Positions 1-7,348 of a stretch of 12,080 nt of DNA are shown here, one piece after another (position 1 is the first letter of the stretch; each line of letters starts with the position of its first letter). The translations under genes were made by a program, and so were the position numbers. The stretch spans positions 1 to 12,080 of the forward strand of contig JAADHG010000287.1 in NCBI GenBank assembly GCA_013151975.1, given 5' to 3'. Origin of the DNA: Chlorobiota bacterium (GTDB lineage Bacteria; Bacteroidota; Bacteroidia; Flavobacteriales; Flavobacteriaceae). Under the pieces are notes generated by a model. The model saw nothing but the letters and a program-made list of their open reading frames with translations, made no database searches and was not told the DNA's origin.

Positions 1-27
1 ACCTCCCGTTAAACCTATAATTTTCAT
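1..27 (-). CDS. coaE: Dephospho-CoA kinase, N-terminal fragment (cut by window edge)
   Basis: Only the first nine codons are present, reading MKIIGLTGG from an ATG at 27-25. This matches the usual beginning of dephospho-CoA kinase, where the stretch leads straight into the P-loop (GLTGGIGSGK in the family). The enzyme phosphorylates dephospho-CoA in the last step of coenzyme A synthesis. The start lies 11 bp after the stop of the YbbR gene, so it is probably the third gene of the glycosyltransferase-ybbR-coaE unit. The call rests on nine residues plus the ybbR-coaE neighbourhood I know from flavobacteria. Another P-loop kinase is possible but less likely. Confidence 0.72.
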
Positions 28-38
28 CCATTTAAATT

Positions 39-998
39 TTACTGCACTAATATAAATTCAATGCGTTTTATACTTAATCTAGCATTTTTAACTACATCTG
101 GTTGTTGTACAATTTTAGGAATAAGATATGAATCTGCTGCACTAAGCGAGTTATAATCACTCTCTACAATAAAACTACTTGAGGATATAGATTTAAAGTT
201 GCTTAAACTTGTATAATAAATAACTGGAACTGTTTTGGGGTAGTACTTTATTTTTATATTTTTTGGAATATTAATAACATTTACTGGAACTTCAATAATA
301 CCTTCTGTAAATTTTTCTACAGTTCCAATTACTTGTACTTGCTCTTGCGAAAACTTTAAATCTTGATGCTGACTTGGTAATTTCAATTTCACAGTACTGC
401 TTACATCAGAAATAATATTATCCAGTTCTAATTTTTCTGTAAAAATTTCTGAAATTGTATCTAATACACTCTTTGGACCAATAACATTAATAGAGTCAGG
501 TTCCAGCTTAAACGCGCCATTGACATCAAATCCTGATGAGAACTTTATATTTGAATTTAAAACTACTGGAATCTTTTTAACTGTATTTACATCATATCTA
601 AAAACAATAGTATCAGGAATAATATTTACAATTTTTTCATTGATATCAAATTGTTTAATAATGTTAGATATTTCTCTCTTTGCAATCCAATTATAATGTG
701 TTGCGTTTTTATCAAGGGTAGCAAAATCAACATCAATTGTTGGTTTTTTTAAATAATACTTTATCAGCCTAAAGCCATATGCTGTAAGTGTAATATTCAT
801 ATTAATGGTAGAGTCGTTAATAATAACAACATCTTCCGGAACATTAATAGCATTGATATGAAATGAAAATGTTTTCGTATAACTCTTAGATAATTTAGTT
901 AATACAGAAAATACAAATGCTAATACTATAAAAAGTAAAAATATATTTACTCTTCTAGTTTTAAATAATGAAAATATGTTATGCTTAGAAGCAGTCAT
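39..998 (-). CDS. YbbR-like domain protein, single-pass membrane protein
   Basis: The protein has 319 residues. A short basic N-terminus (KTRR, residues 13-16) precedes one hydrophobic segment at about 18-35, then a long extracytoplasmic part rich in beta strand. The repeated pattern of short beta segments with proline-valine turns (for example the stretches ending in VIIPDTIVFRYD-like and VIGPKSVLDT-like sequence) fits tandem YbbR domains. In Firmicutes a YbbR protein (CdaR) regulates the diadenylate cyclase CdaA, but no cyclase is encoded here, so that role should not be transferred. Its start overlaps the glycosyltransferase stop by the ATGA arrangement (TGA at 997-995, ATG at 998-996), which suggests translational coupling. 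coaE follows after 11 bp. The actual function in Bacteroidota is unknown to me. Confidence 0.8.
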   Translation of the reverse strand: MTASKHNIFSLFKTRRVNIFLLFIVLAFVFSVLTKLSKSYTKTFSFHINAINVPEDVVIINDSTINMNITLTAYGFRLIKYYLKKPTIDVDFATLDKNATHYNWIAKREISNIIKQFDINEKIVNIIPDTIVFRYDVNTVKKIPVVLNSNIKFSSGFDVNGAFKLEPDSINVIGPKSVLDTISEIFTEKLELDNIISDVSSTVKLKLPSQHQDLKFSQEQVQVIGTVEKFTEGIIEVPVNVINIPKNIKIKYYPKTVPVIYYTSLSNFKSISSSSFIVESDYNSLSAADSYLIPKIVQQPDVVKNARLSIKRIEFILVQ

Positions 999-2008
999 CC
1001 TTTTATTTTAAAAAACAAATCAGGAAATTGTTCTTCAACATCCTTATTAGAAAATATTAACGTAATTGTTGATTTTAAAAATCCATAACCATAACCAAAA
1101 AACTGAATCATTATTGCTAATATAGAAAATAGAGCTACAATAGCATTTTTGGTTGATATTAAAGCTAATAAAAAACTACAAATAAAATAAATACCATATA
1201 TTTTTAATGGTAATTGAATACCAAAAAACACCAAACCAATTGCCGCTATCAAGCCTAAGCTAAATATAGTTGGAAACCAATATGTAATTTTTTTAGTTTC
1301 GGGATGCCATTGATTTAATATGGGTCTAACTAAACCAAATTTATGCACTTGTTTATAAAATTTTGACCATGAAATTCTACGCTTATGATAAACGTAAGCT
1401 TCCGGTATAAGTTTAGTTGAAAAGCCTAGCTTAGATAACCTTATAGACAAATCAGGGTCTTCTCCTGGATGGATTCTACCAAATCCCTTTGTTGCATAAA
1501 ATGCTTTTTTTGAAATTCCCATATTAAAACTTCTTGGCTGAAATTTATTAACACTAGCTCTCTTACCTCTAATACCACCTGTAGTTATTAAAGAGGTCAT
1601 CGCAAAATTTATAGCTTTTTGTATGTTACTAAAAGACTTATGAGCAGCATCTGGTCCACCAAAACAATCTACATAATCACTATTTAAATGTTTTAAAACA
1701 TTTGATAAATATTGTTTTGGCAAGATACAGTCTGAATCTAATATTATAAAATAATTACCCTTAGCTAATTTCATACCAAAGTTTCTAGAATCTCCAGGAC
1801 CTGTATTCTCTTTAATAAAATACGAAATATTCAGTTGGTTAGAAAAAGTATCAACAACAGCTTCTGAAGTTAAGGTTGAGCCGTCTTCAACTATTACTAT
1901 TTCAAAATCATGATTACCACTTAATGCCTTGAAACTATCTAGTAATTCTTTTGCCTCTTCAGGTCTATTATAAATAGGAATAATAAAAGAAATATCTTTT
2001 GCTGTCAT
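995..2008 (-). CDS. Family 2 glycosyltransferase, membrane-anchored
   Basis: Counted from the ATG at 2008-2006 the protein has 337 residues. The N-terminal half is a GT-A fold: SFIIPIYNRPEE (7-18), VEDGS (40-44), the DSD motif after IIL (91-93) for metal and nucleotide-sugar binding, and HPGEDPDLSIR (180-190), which supplies the catalytic-type ED acid pair. Three hydrophobic segments follow at about 247-264, 271-285 and 289-311, so the catalytic domain is probably held at the inner face of the cytoplasmic membrane. Donor and acceptor cannot be read from the sequence. A longer reading from a TTG at 2017 is open, but that TTG is part of the promoter element, so I use the ATG. The 3' end overlaps the ybbR start by four bases. 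Confidence 0.86.
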   Translation of the reverse strand: MTAKDISFIIPIYNRPEEAKELLDSFKALSGNHDFEIVIVEDGSTLTSEAVVDTFSNQLNISYFIKENTGPGDSRNFGMKLAKGNYFIILDSDCILPKQYLSNVLKHLNSDYVDCFGGPDAAHKSFSNIQKAINFAMTSLITTGGIRGKRASVNKFQPRSFNMGISKKAFYATKGFGRIHPGEDPDLSIRLSKLGFSTKLIPEAYVYHKRRISWSKFYKQVHKFGLVRPILNQWHPETKKITYWFPTIFSLGLIAAIGLVFFGIQLPLKIYGIYFICSFLLALISTKNAIVALFSILAIMIQFFGYGYGFLKSTITLIFSNKDVEEQFPDLFFKIKG

Positions 2009-2014
2009 ACACTG

Positions 2015-2022
2015 CAAAGATA
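2015..2022 (-). promoter_or_regulatory. Promoter -7 element (TATCTTTG) of the glycosyltransferase-ybbR-coaE unit
   Basis: The minus strand reads TATCTTTG, an exact match to the Bacteroidota -7 consensus TAnnTTTG. It ends six bases before the glycosyltransferase ATG at 2008, so transcription should begin at or very near the start codon and the leader would be absent or only a few bases long. No convincing -33 TTG is seen at the usual spacing; ATG stands where it would be expected. It lies after the terminator of the preceding T9SS gene, which fits an independent unit. Confidence 0.62.
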
Positions 2023-2058
2023 ATTAAACCGCCTTTATAAAAACATTAAAATTTAAGC

Positions 2059-2093
2059 ATTAAAAAACCCCGTTTAAATAATAAACGAGGTTT
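2059..2093 (-). terminator. Rho-independent terminator of the T9SS cargo gene
   Basis: On the minus strand a 12-bp stem (arms 2093-2082 and 2076-2065, with one G-U pair) closes a 5-base loop and is followed by a run of six T (2067-2062). The stem core is CCTCG/CGGGG. It begins 22 bases after the stop codon at 2116. On the plus strand the G-U pair becomes an A-C mismatch and no T-run follows, so it works for minus-strand transcription. Confidence 0.88.
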
Positions 2094-2115
2094 AGTAATT
2101 ATTTTAAATTTAAGA

Positions 2116-3630
2116 TTATCTCTTAATAATTTGTTTGGTTTCGGTTACCCCGTTAATAGTAACTCTTATAAAATAAGCTCCAGTTTGTAAAGCAGACATA
2201 TCTATTTTACTAGAATTAGTATTTGGAGCAAGACGTAATACTTCTTGTCCTAACATATTGTAAATAGATACATTTTCAATATTATTTCGTGCTTTTAAAT
2301 TAAGCTCATTGTTTACTGGGTTAGGGTAATACCTAAATGCATTATCAATATCAAATTCGTTATTAGATAAAACATCTGATGTCCATACTTTTACTGTAAA
2401 AACACTTGATACAGGAGGAGTTGCAAAGTATTCAAAAACTCTTATATAATATGTGTTTCCTATTGTTAAACCTGTAAGATTTAATTCTTCTCCTTGAAAT
2501 TCCGCTCCATTATCTGCACATCCAATATTAACTGGACTTCCACAGCTACCTGAATAAACCATAAGAATAACATCAAAATTACCAGCTTCAATAGTTACGG
2601 TCGCCGATTGTAATGTTGCCACGAAAGAAAACCAAACATCTTCAGTATCACTAGCACCACCACTACAAGTATCGGCAACAAGTCCAGAACCAGTAGCTCC
2701 TACTATACTACCATTTGTTGCTGTTGCAGAAGCCGCATTATTTATACTAGTTTCATGAGTTACCATAATAGCACTAATACAATCATCATTAATCGTTATA
2801 AATGCAAAAGGTCCAGACCATGCACTTTTACCTCCAGCTCCACAATCTGCTCTTACGTAAGCTTCATATTGATTTTGTGGTGTTAAAGACGTAAATGTAT
2901 GTGGATTAGTAACTCCTGTTTGTGTAGGATTTCCTGTAGGGGTACCCCCTGCGGTAATATCTACTAATTCTACATCCCATAAAGTCTCCGTTCCACCAGG
3001 TCCTGAAGTCCAACTTAAAGTAGCAGTTGTATTGGTTACATTGGTAAAGCTAGCAGCAGAAGGTTCTACACAAGTTGGTGTTTCTCTTACTAGAACATCA
3101 TCTACAAACCATTCTGAATTATTCGTTCCATCATATCTAAAAGCAATATAAACGGTTGCATTAATAGGAAGCGCATATGGCCCTCTAAGTTTCCATACAC
3201 CCACTGCATCTGCACCAAATGTTGTATTTATAGGTGTCCAAGTTGCAGTATTAGGATCTCCGGCAAAATCAGTAGAATAATAAACTCCATTTAATGCTGG
3301 AAGACCTGGAAATTTAGTGTTTTCATAGTATGTTAACTCAGGAGAAATAGCTCCCGATAAATCCATTACAGGTGTAATTAAATATCTATTCTTTCTAACT
3401 GAAGTTGTTTCTCCAACAAAATTATCGTCAAACCAAGCTGAATTTGTGCCAGAGTTAGCTCTCGAACTAGAAGCTGCCCAAGTATAACCATTAACATCTC
3501 CTGTTCCTGCAAGATCAACCCACCCTGTTGCTGGTGGTACACCACTTTCAAAACCTTCTGATAAATAGGTTTGTGCATAAAACATAGATGACCACATAAG
3601 AACGGTCATTAGTAAAGTAATTTTTTTCAT
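2116..3630 (-). CDS. Secreted multidomain protein with T9SS type A sorting domain
   Basis: The protein has 504 residues. A signal peptide covers about 1-19, with probable cleavage before Gln20 (FYA/QT). Residues about 21-183 resemble a choice-of-anchor J / cleaved-adhesin jelly-roll domain (GFESG near 26-30, RYLITPVMDLSG at 82-93, WFVDDVLVRE at 174-183). Residues about 186-280 form a fibronectin type III domain (SAASFTNVTNTTATLSW, then YEAYVRADCG). Residues about 281-417 resemble a beta-sandwich of the PPC type (DVWFSF at 331-336, YYIRVFEY at 394-401). Residues about 433-504 are the C-terminal sorting domain (YYPNPVNNELNL, IYNMLGQEV, TGAYFIRV, ending KQIIKR), which directs export through T9SS and is cleaved at the surface. 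No protease or hydrolase active site is recognisable, so adhesion or ligand binding is the more likely role. It stands alone between two terminators, and its leader holds repeats. Confidence 0.88.
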   Translation of the reverse strand: MKKITLLMTVLMWSSMFYAQTYLSEGFESGVPPATGWVDLAGTGDVNGYTWAASSSRANSGTNSAWFDDNFVGETTSVRKNRYLITPVMDLSGAISPELTYYENTKFPGLPALNGVYYSTDFAGDPNTATWTPINTTFGADAVGVWKLRGPYALPINATVYIAFRYDGTNNSEWFVDDVLVRETPTCVEPSAASFTNVTNTTATLSWTSGPGGTETLWDVELVDITAGGTPTGNPTQTGVTNPHTFTSLTPQNQYEAYVRADCGAGGKSAWSGPFAFITINDDCISAIMVTHETSINNAASATATNGSIVGATGSGLVADTCSGGASDTEDVWFSFVATLQSATVTIEAGNFDVILMVYSGSCGSPVNIGCADNGAEFQGEELNLTGLTIGNTYYIRVFEYFATPPVSSVFTVKVWTSDVLSNNEFDIDNAFRYYPNPVNNELNLKARNNIENVSIYNMLGQEVLRLAPNTNSSKIDMSALQTGAYFIRVTINGVTETKQIIKR

Positions 3631-3635
3631 AATTA

Positions 3636-3696
3636 ATACGATTTAGTTAAGTGATTTAGTTAAGTTTATTTAATTTGATTAAGGTTTAAATCGTAT
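3636..3696. repeat. 10-bp inverted repeat enclosing the T9SS gene leader
   Basis: ATACGATTTA at 3636-3645 and its exact reverse complement TAAATCGTAT at 3687-3696 flank a 41-bp interior. The inner arm ends only six bases from the T9SS gene ATG. In the transcript these arms could pair and hold the region just before the start codon in a stem. It could also be a chance pairing in AT-rich DNA or a protein-binding site. Confidence 0.5.
3640..3665. repeat. Tandem 13-bp direct repeat in the T9SS gene leader
   Basis: GATTTAGTTAAGT occurs twice, back to back and without mismatch, at 3640-3652 and 3653-3665. A partial third copy (GATTAAG) is at 3677-3683. The repeat lies 10-35 bp before the ATG at 3630, where transcript leader or operator sequence is expected. 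No exact TAnnTTTG promoter element was found in 3631-3818, so this gene's promoter is not assigned. Confidence 0.7.
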
Positions 3697-3818
3697 GCAT
3701 ATTACTATAAAAACATGAGTATTAATCTATTAATCGTTAAACTATGAAAAATTCACGTTGAACAGATATATGTGGGAATTATCTTCGACAAATGCACTCT
3801 TTATTTTGATATTTAACC

Positions 3819-3856
3819 AAAAAAAAAAAGACCTTAATTGTTATCAAGATCCTTTT
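3819..3856 (-). terminator. Rho-independent terminator of fabI
   Basis: On the minus strand a 14-bp stem (arms 3856-3843 and 3838-3825, with three G-U pairs) closes an AACA loop. A run of 11 T at 3829-3819 forms the end of the stem and the tail. It starts 22 bases after the fabI stop. On the plus strand the G-U pairs become A-C mismatches and only four T follow, so the direction is minus. It should separate fabI transcription from the T9SS cargo gene. Confidence 0.87.
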
Positions 3857-3878
3857 CTATATAAAATCAAGTTTCTGT

Positions 3879-4694
3879 TTATTCACTCATAAAGGCATCC
3901 ATTACCTCATTACTTACACCAACATTACTAAAACCACCATCATTATAAAGGTTTTGAAGTGTGACACGTTTTGTTAAATCACTAAACAAAGTAATGGTAT
4001 AATTGGCACAATCTAAAGCTGTTGCGTTACCGAGCGGAGACATTTTATCGGCGTAAGCTATAAAACCATCAAACCCTTTTACACCTTGTCCAGCTGTTGT
4101 TGGTGTTGGCGATTGAGAAATAGTATTTACTCTCACTTTTTTGTCTTTTCCAAAGAAATACCCAAAACTACGTGCAATACTCTCTAAATACGCTTTATTA
4201 TCGGCCATATCATTATAATCTGGAAATACACGTTGTGCTGCCATATAGGTTAAAGCTACAATGCTTCCCCATTCGTTCATAGCATCATTTTTATATAAGG
4301 TTTGCATAACTTTATGAAAGGACATCGCTGATACATCTGTTCCTTTTTGAGTCCAATCGTATTTTTGATCGGTATAAGCTCTCCCTTTTCTTACATTTAT
4401 AGACATCCCGATAGAATGCAATACAAAATCAATTTTGCCACCAAGAATTTCCATCGATTTTTCTACTAAATTTTGTAAATCTTCTTCCGATGTAGCATCC
4501 GCAGGAATTATTTGAGACCCAGTTTTTTCTGCAAGTTCATTAATTTGCCCCATACGCATTGCAATTGGCGCATTTGTAAGCACAAACTCACCGCCTTCTT
4601 CATGAACCCGTTCTGCAGTTTTCCATGCTATTGAGTTAGCGTCTAAGGCTCCAAAAATAATCCCCTTTTTTCCTTTTAATAAATTGTATGACAT
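3879..4694 (-). CDS. fabI: Enoyl-[acyl-carrier-protein] reductase (NADH-type)
   Basis: The enzyme reduces the trans-2 double bond of enoyl-ACP, the last step of each fatty-acid elongation cycle, in the cytoplasm. The 271 residues form one Rossmann-fold SDR domain. The N-terminal nucleotide loop GIIFGALDANSIAW is at 11-24. Asp66-Ala67 follows the fourth strand, and SIGMSI is at 94-99. The catalytic set is Tyr150, Tyr160 and Lys167 (Tyr-x6-Lys), matching the Tyr146/Tyr156/Lys163 pattern of E. coli FabI. The substrate loop is SQSPTPTTAGQG (193-204). Length fits FabI. The gene has its own promoter at 4733-4740, directly after recN, and its own terminator. Confidence 0.95.
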   Translation of the reverse strand: MSYNLLKGKKGIIFGALDANSIAWKTAERVHEEGGEFVLTNAPIAMRMGQINELAEKTGSQIIPADATSEEDLQNLVEKSMEILGGKIDFVLHSIGMSINVRKGRAYTDQKYDWTQKGTDVSAMSFHKVMQTLYKNDAMNEWGSIVALTYMAAQRVFPDYNDMADNKAYLESIARSFGYFFGKDKKVRVNTISQSPTPTTAGQGVKGFDGFIAYADKMSPLGNATALDCANYTITLFSDLTKRVTLQNLYNDGGFSNVGVSNEVMDAFMSE

Positions 4695-4732
4695 ATTCTA
4701 ATTAATTTATGTATTAGTTAGTTTTGAAGTGG

Positions 4733-4740
4733 CAAAGATA
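4733..4740 (-). promoter_or_regulatory. Promoter -7 element (TATCTTTG) of fabI
   Basis: An exact TAnnTTTG match on the minus strand, 38 bp before the fabI ATG at 4694 and only three bases after the recN stop. Expected transcription start is near 4727, giving a leader of roughly 30 bases. No clear -33 TTG is seen. Because no terminator stands between recN and fabI, read-through from the upstream operon is also possible. Confidence 0.6.
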
Positions 4741-4743
4741 CTA

Positions 4744-6396
4744 TTAATTCAATAATTGTTTTGCATGGGCTATTGCTGAAATTGACATTTCTTTTCCACC
4801 TAACATTTGGGCAATTTCTACAATACGCTCTTCTGAACTTAATTTCACAAGATGTGTAACTGTTTCATCATTTACATCTGCCTTATATACTTTATAATGT
4901 GCATCTCCTTTAGCCGCTATTTGAGGTAAATGTGTTATTGTAAATACTTGCATATACTTACTCATTTGCTGCATAATAGTAGCCATTCTATTTGAAATCT
5001 CTCCTGAAACACCTGAATCGATTTCATCAAACATTATAGATGGTAATTGCATATATTTGGATAAGATAGATTTTACGGCTAACATAATTCTTGATAATTC
5101 ACCTCCTGATGCTGCCTTTTTTAACGGCTTAAACTCGCCGCCCTTGTTGGCTGTAAACAAAAATGACAACTTATCTTTTCCGTTACTTAAAAAATAATCT
5201 TCTATAGTTGCTGAAATGCTAAACTTTGCATTTTCCATTCCTAAATTATGAAGTATTTGCTCTAACTGTTCTGTTAATTTTGGGATGGCCTGTTGCCTTT
5301 TATTGTGAATACTATTAGCAATGGTATTTAACTCTACTTTAAGTGCTTCTAATTCGATTTGCTTTTTTGCAATGTCCTCATCAATAGTCTCAGTTGCAAA
5401 TACTTTTTTTGATAACTTTTGTTGAATTTCTAGTAAATCATCAATTGTTGATGATGCATGTTTTAAAAGTAAATGATGAATTCTTTGTAGTTTTTTATTT
5501 ATCTCTTCTAAACGGTTTGGATTAGCTTCAAGGTGTTCTTGTGCAGTTACTAGTTCTCCAAAAATATCATCTAATTCTATTAAAACACTATCTACTCTAT
5601 TATACAACTCTGAATAAGCACTAGAAATACCAGATAATTTTTGAAGGCTATTTTTTAACGTAGTTACTTCTTGAAGAATTCCTATTTGCTCGTCATTTAA
5701 TAATTGACTAGACAAGTTTAACTCATCTTTAATGGCTTCAATATTGTTTAGAGTTTCATATTCTGTTTCAAGTACTGTTAATTCATCTGGAATTAAATTA
5801 GCTTCCTCCAATTCATGCAATAAAAAGACATTGTAATCGTACTCTTTAATAGCTTCAGCTTTCTGATTTTGCAACACTGAAATTGCCGTGCTTAGATCTT
5901 TAAACTGTTTTAATTTTAAGGTATATTCCTTCAAATTCTCATCATTGTTTGCCAAGGCATCAATTATTTGAAATTGGTATTGATTGTTGGCGAGCTCTAA
6001 AGTTTGATGTTGTGAATGAATATCAATTAAATAGGATCCTAAAATCGACAAGACATTAAGATTAACAGGTGAATCATTTACAAATGCTCTGGATTTTCCT
6101 GAAGGAAGTATTTCACGTCTTATTATAGTCTCAGATTCATAATCTAAATCTTCGTCCTTGAAAAACGCTTTCAAATTATAATTAGCAATATCGAAAGTAG
6201 CTTCAATAACACATTTCTTTGAAGTATCCTTTACATTAGTAATATCAACTCGCTTACCCAATATTAATGATAGGCCTCCTAAAAGAATTGATTTTCCAGC
6301 TCCTGTTTCTCCAGTAATAATGGTTAATCCGTTTTTAAAGTTAACCTGAAGGTTATCTATTAAAGCATAGTTTTTTATGGATAATGAAGTAAGCAA
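4744..6396 (-). CDS. recN: DNA repair ATPase RecN (SMC-like), TTG start
   Basis: RecN is a cytoplasmic SMC-like ATPase that helps repair double-strand breaks. The 550 residues show the family order: Walker A GETGAGKS (29-36), RAFVND (103-108), HSQHQ (127-131), a long helical coiled-coil arm from about 155 to 380, the ABC signature SGGELSR (430-436), Walker B IMFDEIDSG (454-462) and the H-loop ITHLPQIAA (487-495). The only start codon that gives the normal N-terminus is TTG at 6396-6394. Upstream in frame there is no ATG, GTG or TTG before a TAA 15 codons away, and the next Met would remove both Walker A and most of the arm. It is the last gene of the bamD-rpoZ-coaBC-porD-recN run, 64 bp after porD. 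Confidence 0.95.
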   Translation of the reverse strand: MLTSLSIKNYALIDNLQVNFKNGLTIITGETGAGKSILLGGLSLILGKRVDITNVKDTSKKCVIEATFDIANYNLKAFFKDEDLDYESETIIRREILPSGKSRAFVNDSPVNLNVLSILGSYLIDIHSQHQTLELANNQYQFQIIDALANNDENLKEYTLKLKQFKDLSTAISVLQNQKAEAIKEYDYNVFLLHELEEANLIPDELTVLETEYETLNNIEAIKDELNLSSQLLNDEQIGILQEVTTLKNSLQKLSGISSAYSELYNRVDSVLIELDDIFGELVTAQEHLEANPNRLEEINKKLQRIHHLLLKHASSTIDDLLEIQQKLSKKVFATETIDEDIAKKQIELEALKVELNTIANSIHNKRQQAIPKLTEQLEQILHNLGMENAKFSISATIEDYFLSNGKDKLSFLFTANKGGEFKPLKKAASGGELSRIMLAVKSILSKYMQLPSIMFDEIDSGVSGEISNRMATIMQQMSKYMQVFTITHLPQIAAKGDAHYKVYKADVNDETVTHLVKLSSEERIVEIAQMLGGKEMSISAIAHAKQLLN

Positions 6397-6460
6397 CCGT
6401 GAATTATTTTTTGAAATTAAAAGAACTAAGCTACAATTTTATTTTGATAGAAAATGGCTT

Positions 6461-7348
6461 TTAAAAACTAATGTTTCTCCATTTATTGGAATGCGTAGGT
6501 GCCATTTTTGATAATGATGATACTAAGTCTGTAATACTTACACTTGGACCATCTCTAAAAATATCTTCAATTTCTTCAGCTTTTGCATCAAAAAACACTC
6601 TTAAAAGAAAAGAGTTAGGTCTTCTATTATTCATAGTCACAAATTCTTTGATTGCCCTTGCAATATTTTCTTTACCCTTTTTTGGATTTTGGCTCATTAC
6701 ATCTAAGCCTTTGATATGATAATTATACAAAACGCTTCTAAACTCTTTATAAGTTGGAGACATAATATTATCGATTAAAGAAAATCTTGATTGTAATCCA
6801 TCTTCAGGCTTCCAACCTTTAAAACTACTTTGCTGAGAAAAATTTAAAATGGCTCTGGCTTGCTCATAATAGGTTTCTCCTCCATTTAAAGCAAAAGAAT
6901 CAGCATCCATAGCCAAAATTATATAAATGTGATATGCCAATACCGAAACTAAGTTGGATTCAAACTGATTAGGATTGTATATAAAATTTTGAAATTCCTG
7001 ATATCTAAAAGAAAAATCCCTATCATTAAAATTATAAATTGGCGAACTATATGAAGAGTTAAAAATAGGTCTTGATGATCTTACTTGAATGGAGGCTCTA
7101 AAAACGTCGTTGTTATAACTTGCAATTTTAATAACCATACTTGCATTAATACGCTCATTCGGTGCAAAATTTTTATTAGTCCATTTGGTATTATTAACAA
7201 ACTCTTTGAGTTGTGTTTCTAAAGTTTTAAAAACCTGAACATTTTCATTACCTGTAAGCTGCGCATCAACAATGATATCGCAAATTAACTCTTGTGATTG
7301 AGTTGAAAGTGCATAAACAAATGAAACTAAAAATAAAAATTTACGCAT
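6461..7348 (-). CDS. porD: Type IX secretion system protein PorD (DUF4835 family)
   Basis: The protein has 295 residues. A signal peptide spans about 1-18 (hydrophobic FLFLVSFVYAL) with probable cleavage near Ser18/Gln19, so it is periplasmic or at the outer membrane. The beginning of the mature part (ELICDIIVDAQLTGNENVQ), the FVNNTKWTN stretch and the central tract with FIYNPNQFESNLVSVLAYHIYIILAMDADSFAL are typical of the DUF4835 family. This family includes PorD, which is needed for type IX secretion in Porphyromonas, although its mechanism is poorly known. Its ATG (7348-7346) overlaps the coaBC stop by eight bases, so translation is probably coupled. A T9SS cargo gene in the same window shows that the secretion system is in use. 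Confidence 0.87.
   Translation of the reverse strand: MRKFLFLVSFVYALSTQSQELICDIIVDAQLTGNENVQVFKTLETQLKEFVNNTKWTNKNFAPNERINASMVIKIASYNNDVFRASIQVRSSRPIFNSSYSSPIYNFNDRDFSFRYQEFQNFIYNPNQFESNLVSVLAYHIYIILAMDADSFALNGGETYYEQARAILNFSQQSSFKGWKPEDGLQSRFSLIDNIMSPTYKEFRSVLYNYHIKGLDVMSQNPKKGKENIARAIKEFVTMNNRRPNSFLLRVFFDAKAEEIEDIFRDGPSVSITDLVSSLSKMAPTHSNKWRNISF

Noticed and set aside
2009..2017. Upstream TTG start for the glycosyltransferase
   Set aside because: The TTG is part of the -7 promoter element and the ATG three codons later gives the normal GT2 N-terminus.
3378..3578. 66-residue minus-strand reading frame
   Set aside because: It lies wholly inside the T9SS cargo gene in another frame, has no recognisable domain, and repeats low-complexity Gln/Leu translation of the host gene.
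3666..3818. Possible small gene or RNA between fabI and the T9SS gene
   Set aside because: No reading frame with a plausible start, no stable GC-containing stem other than the fabI terminator, and no TAnnTTTG element; it is best read as an AT-rich promoter region.
3819..3829. Run of 11 A/T as a phase-variable tract
   Set aside because: It is the T-tail of the fabI terminator and lies outside any coding or promoter region, so length change would have little effect.
6471..6719. 82-residue plus-strand reading frame
   Set aside because: It is antisense to the 3' part of porD and has no ribosome-binding site, promoter or recognisable family.
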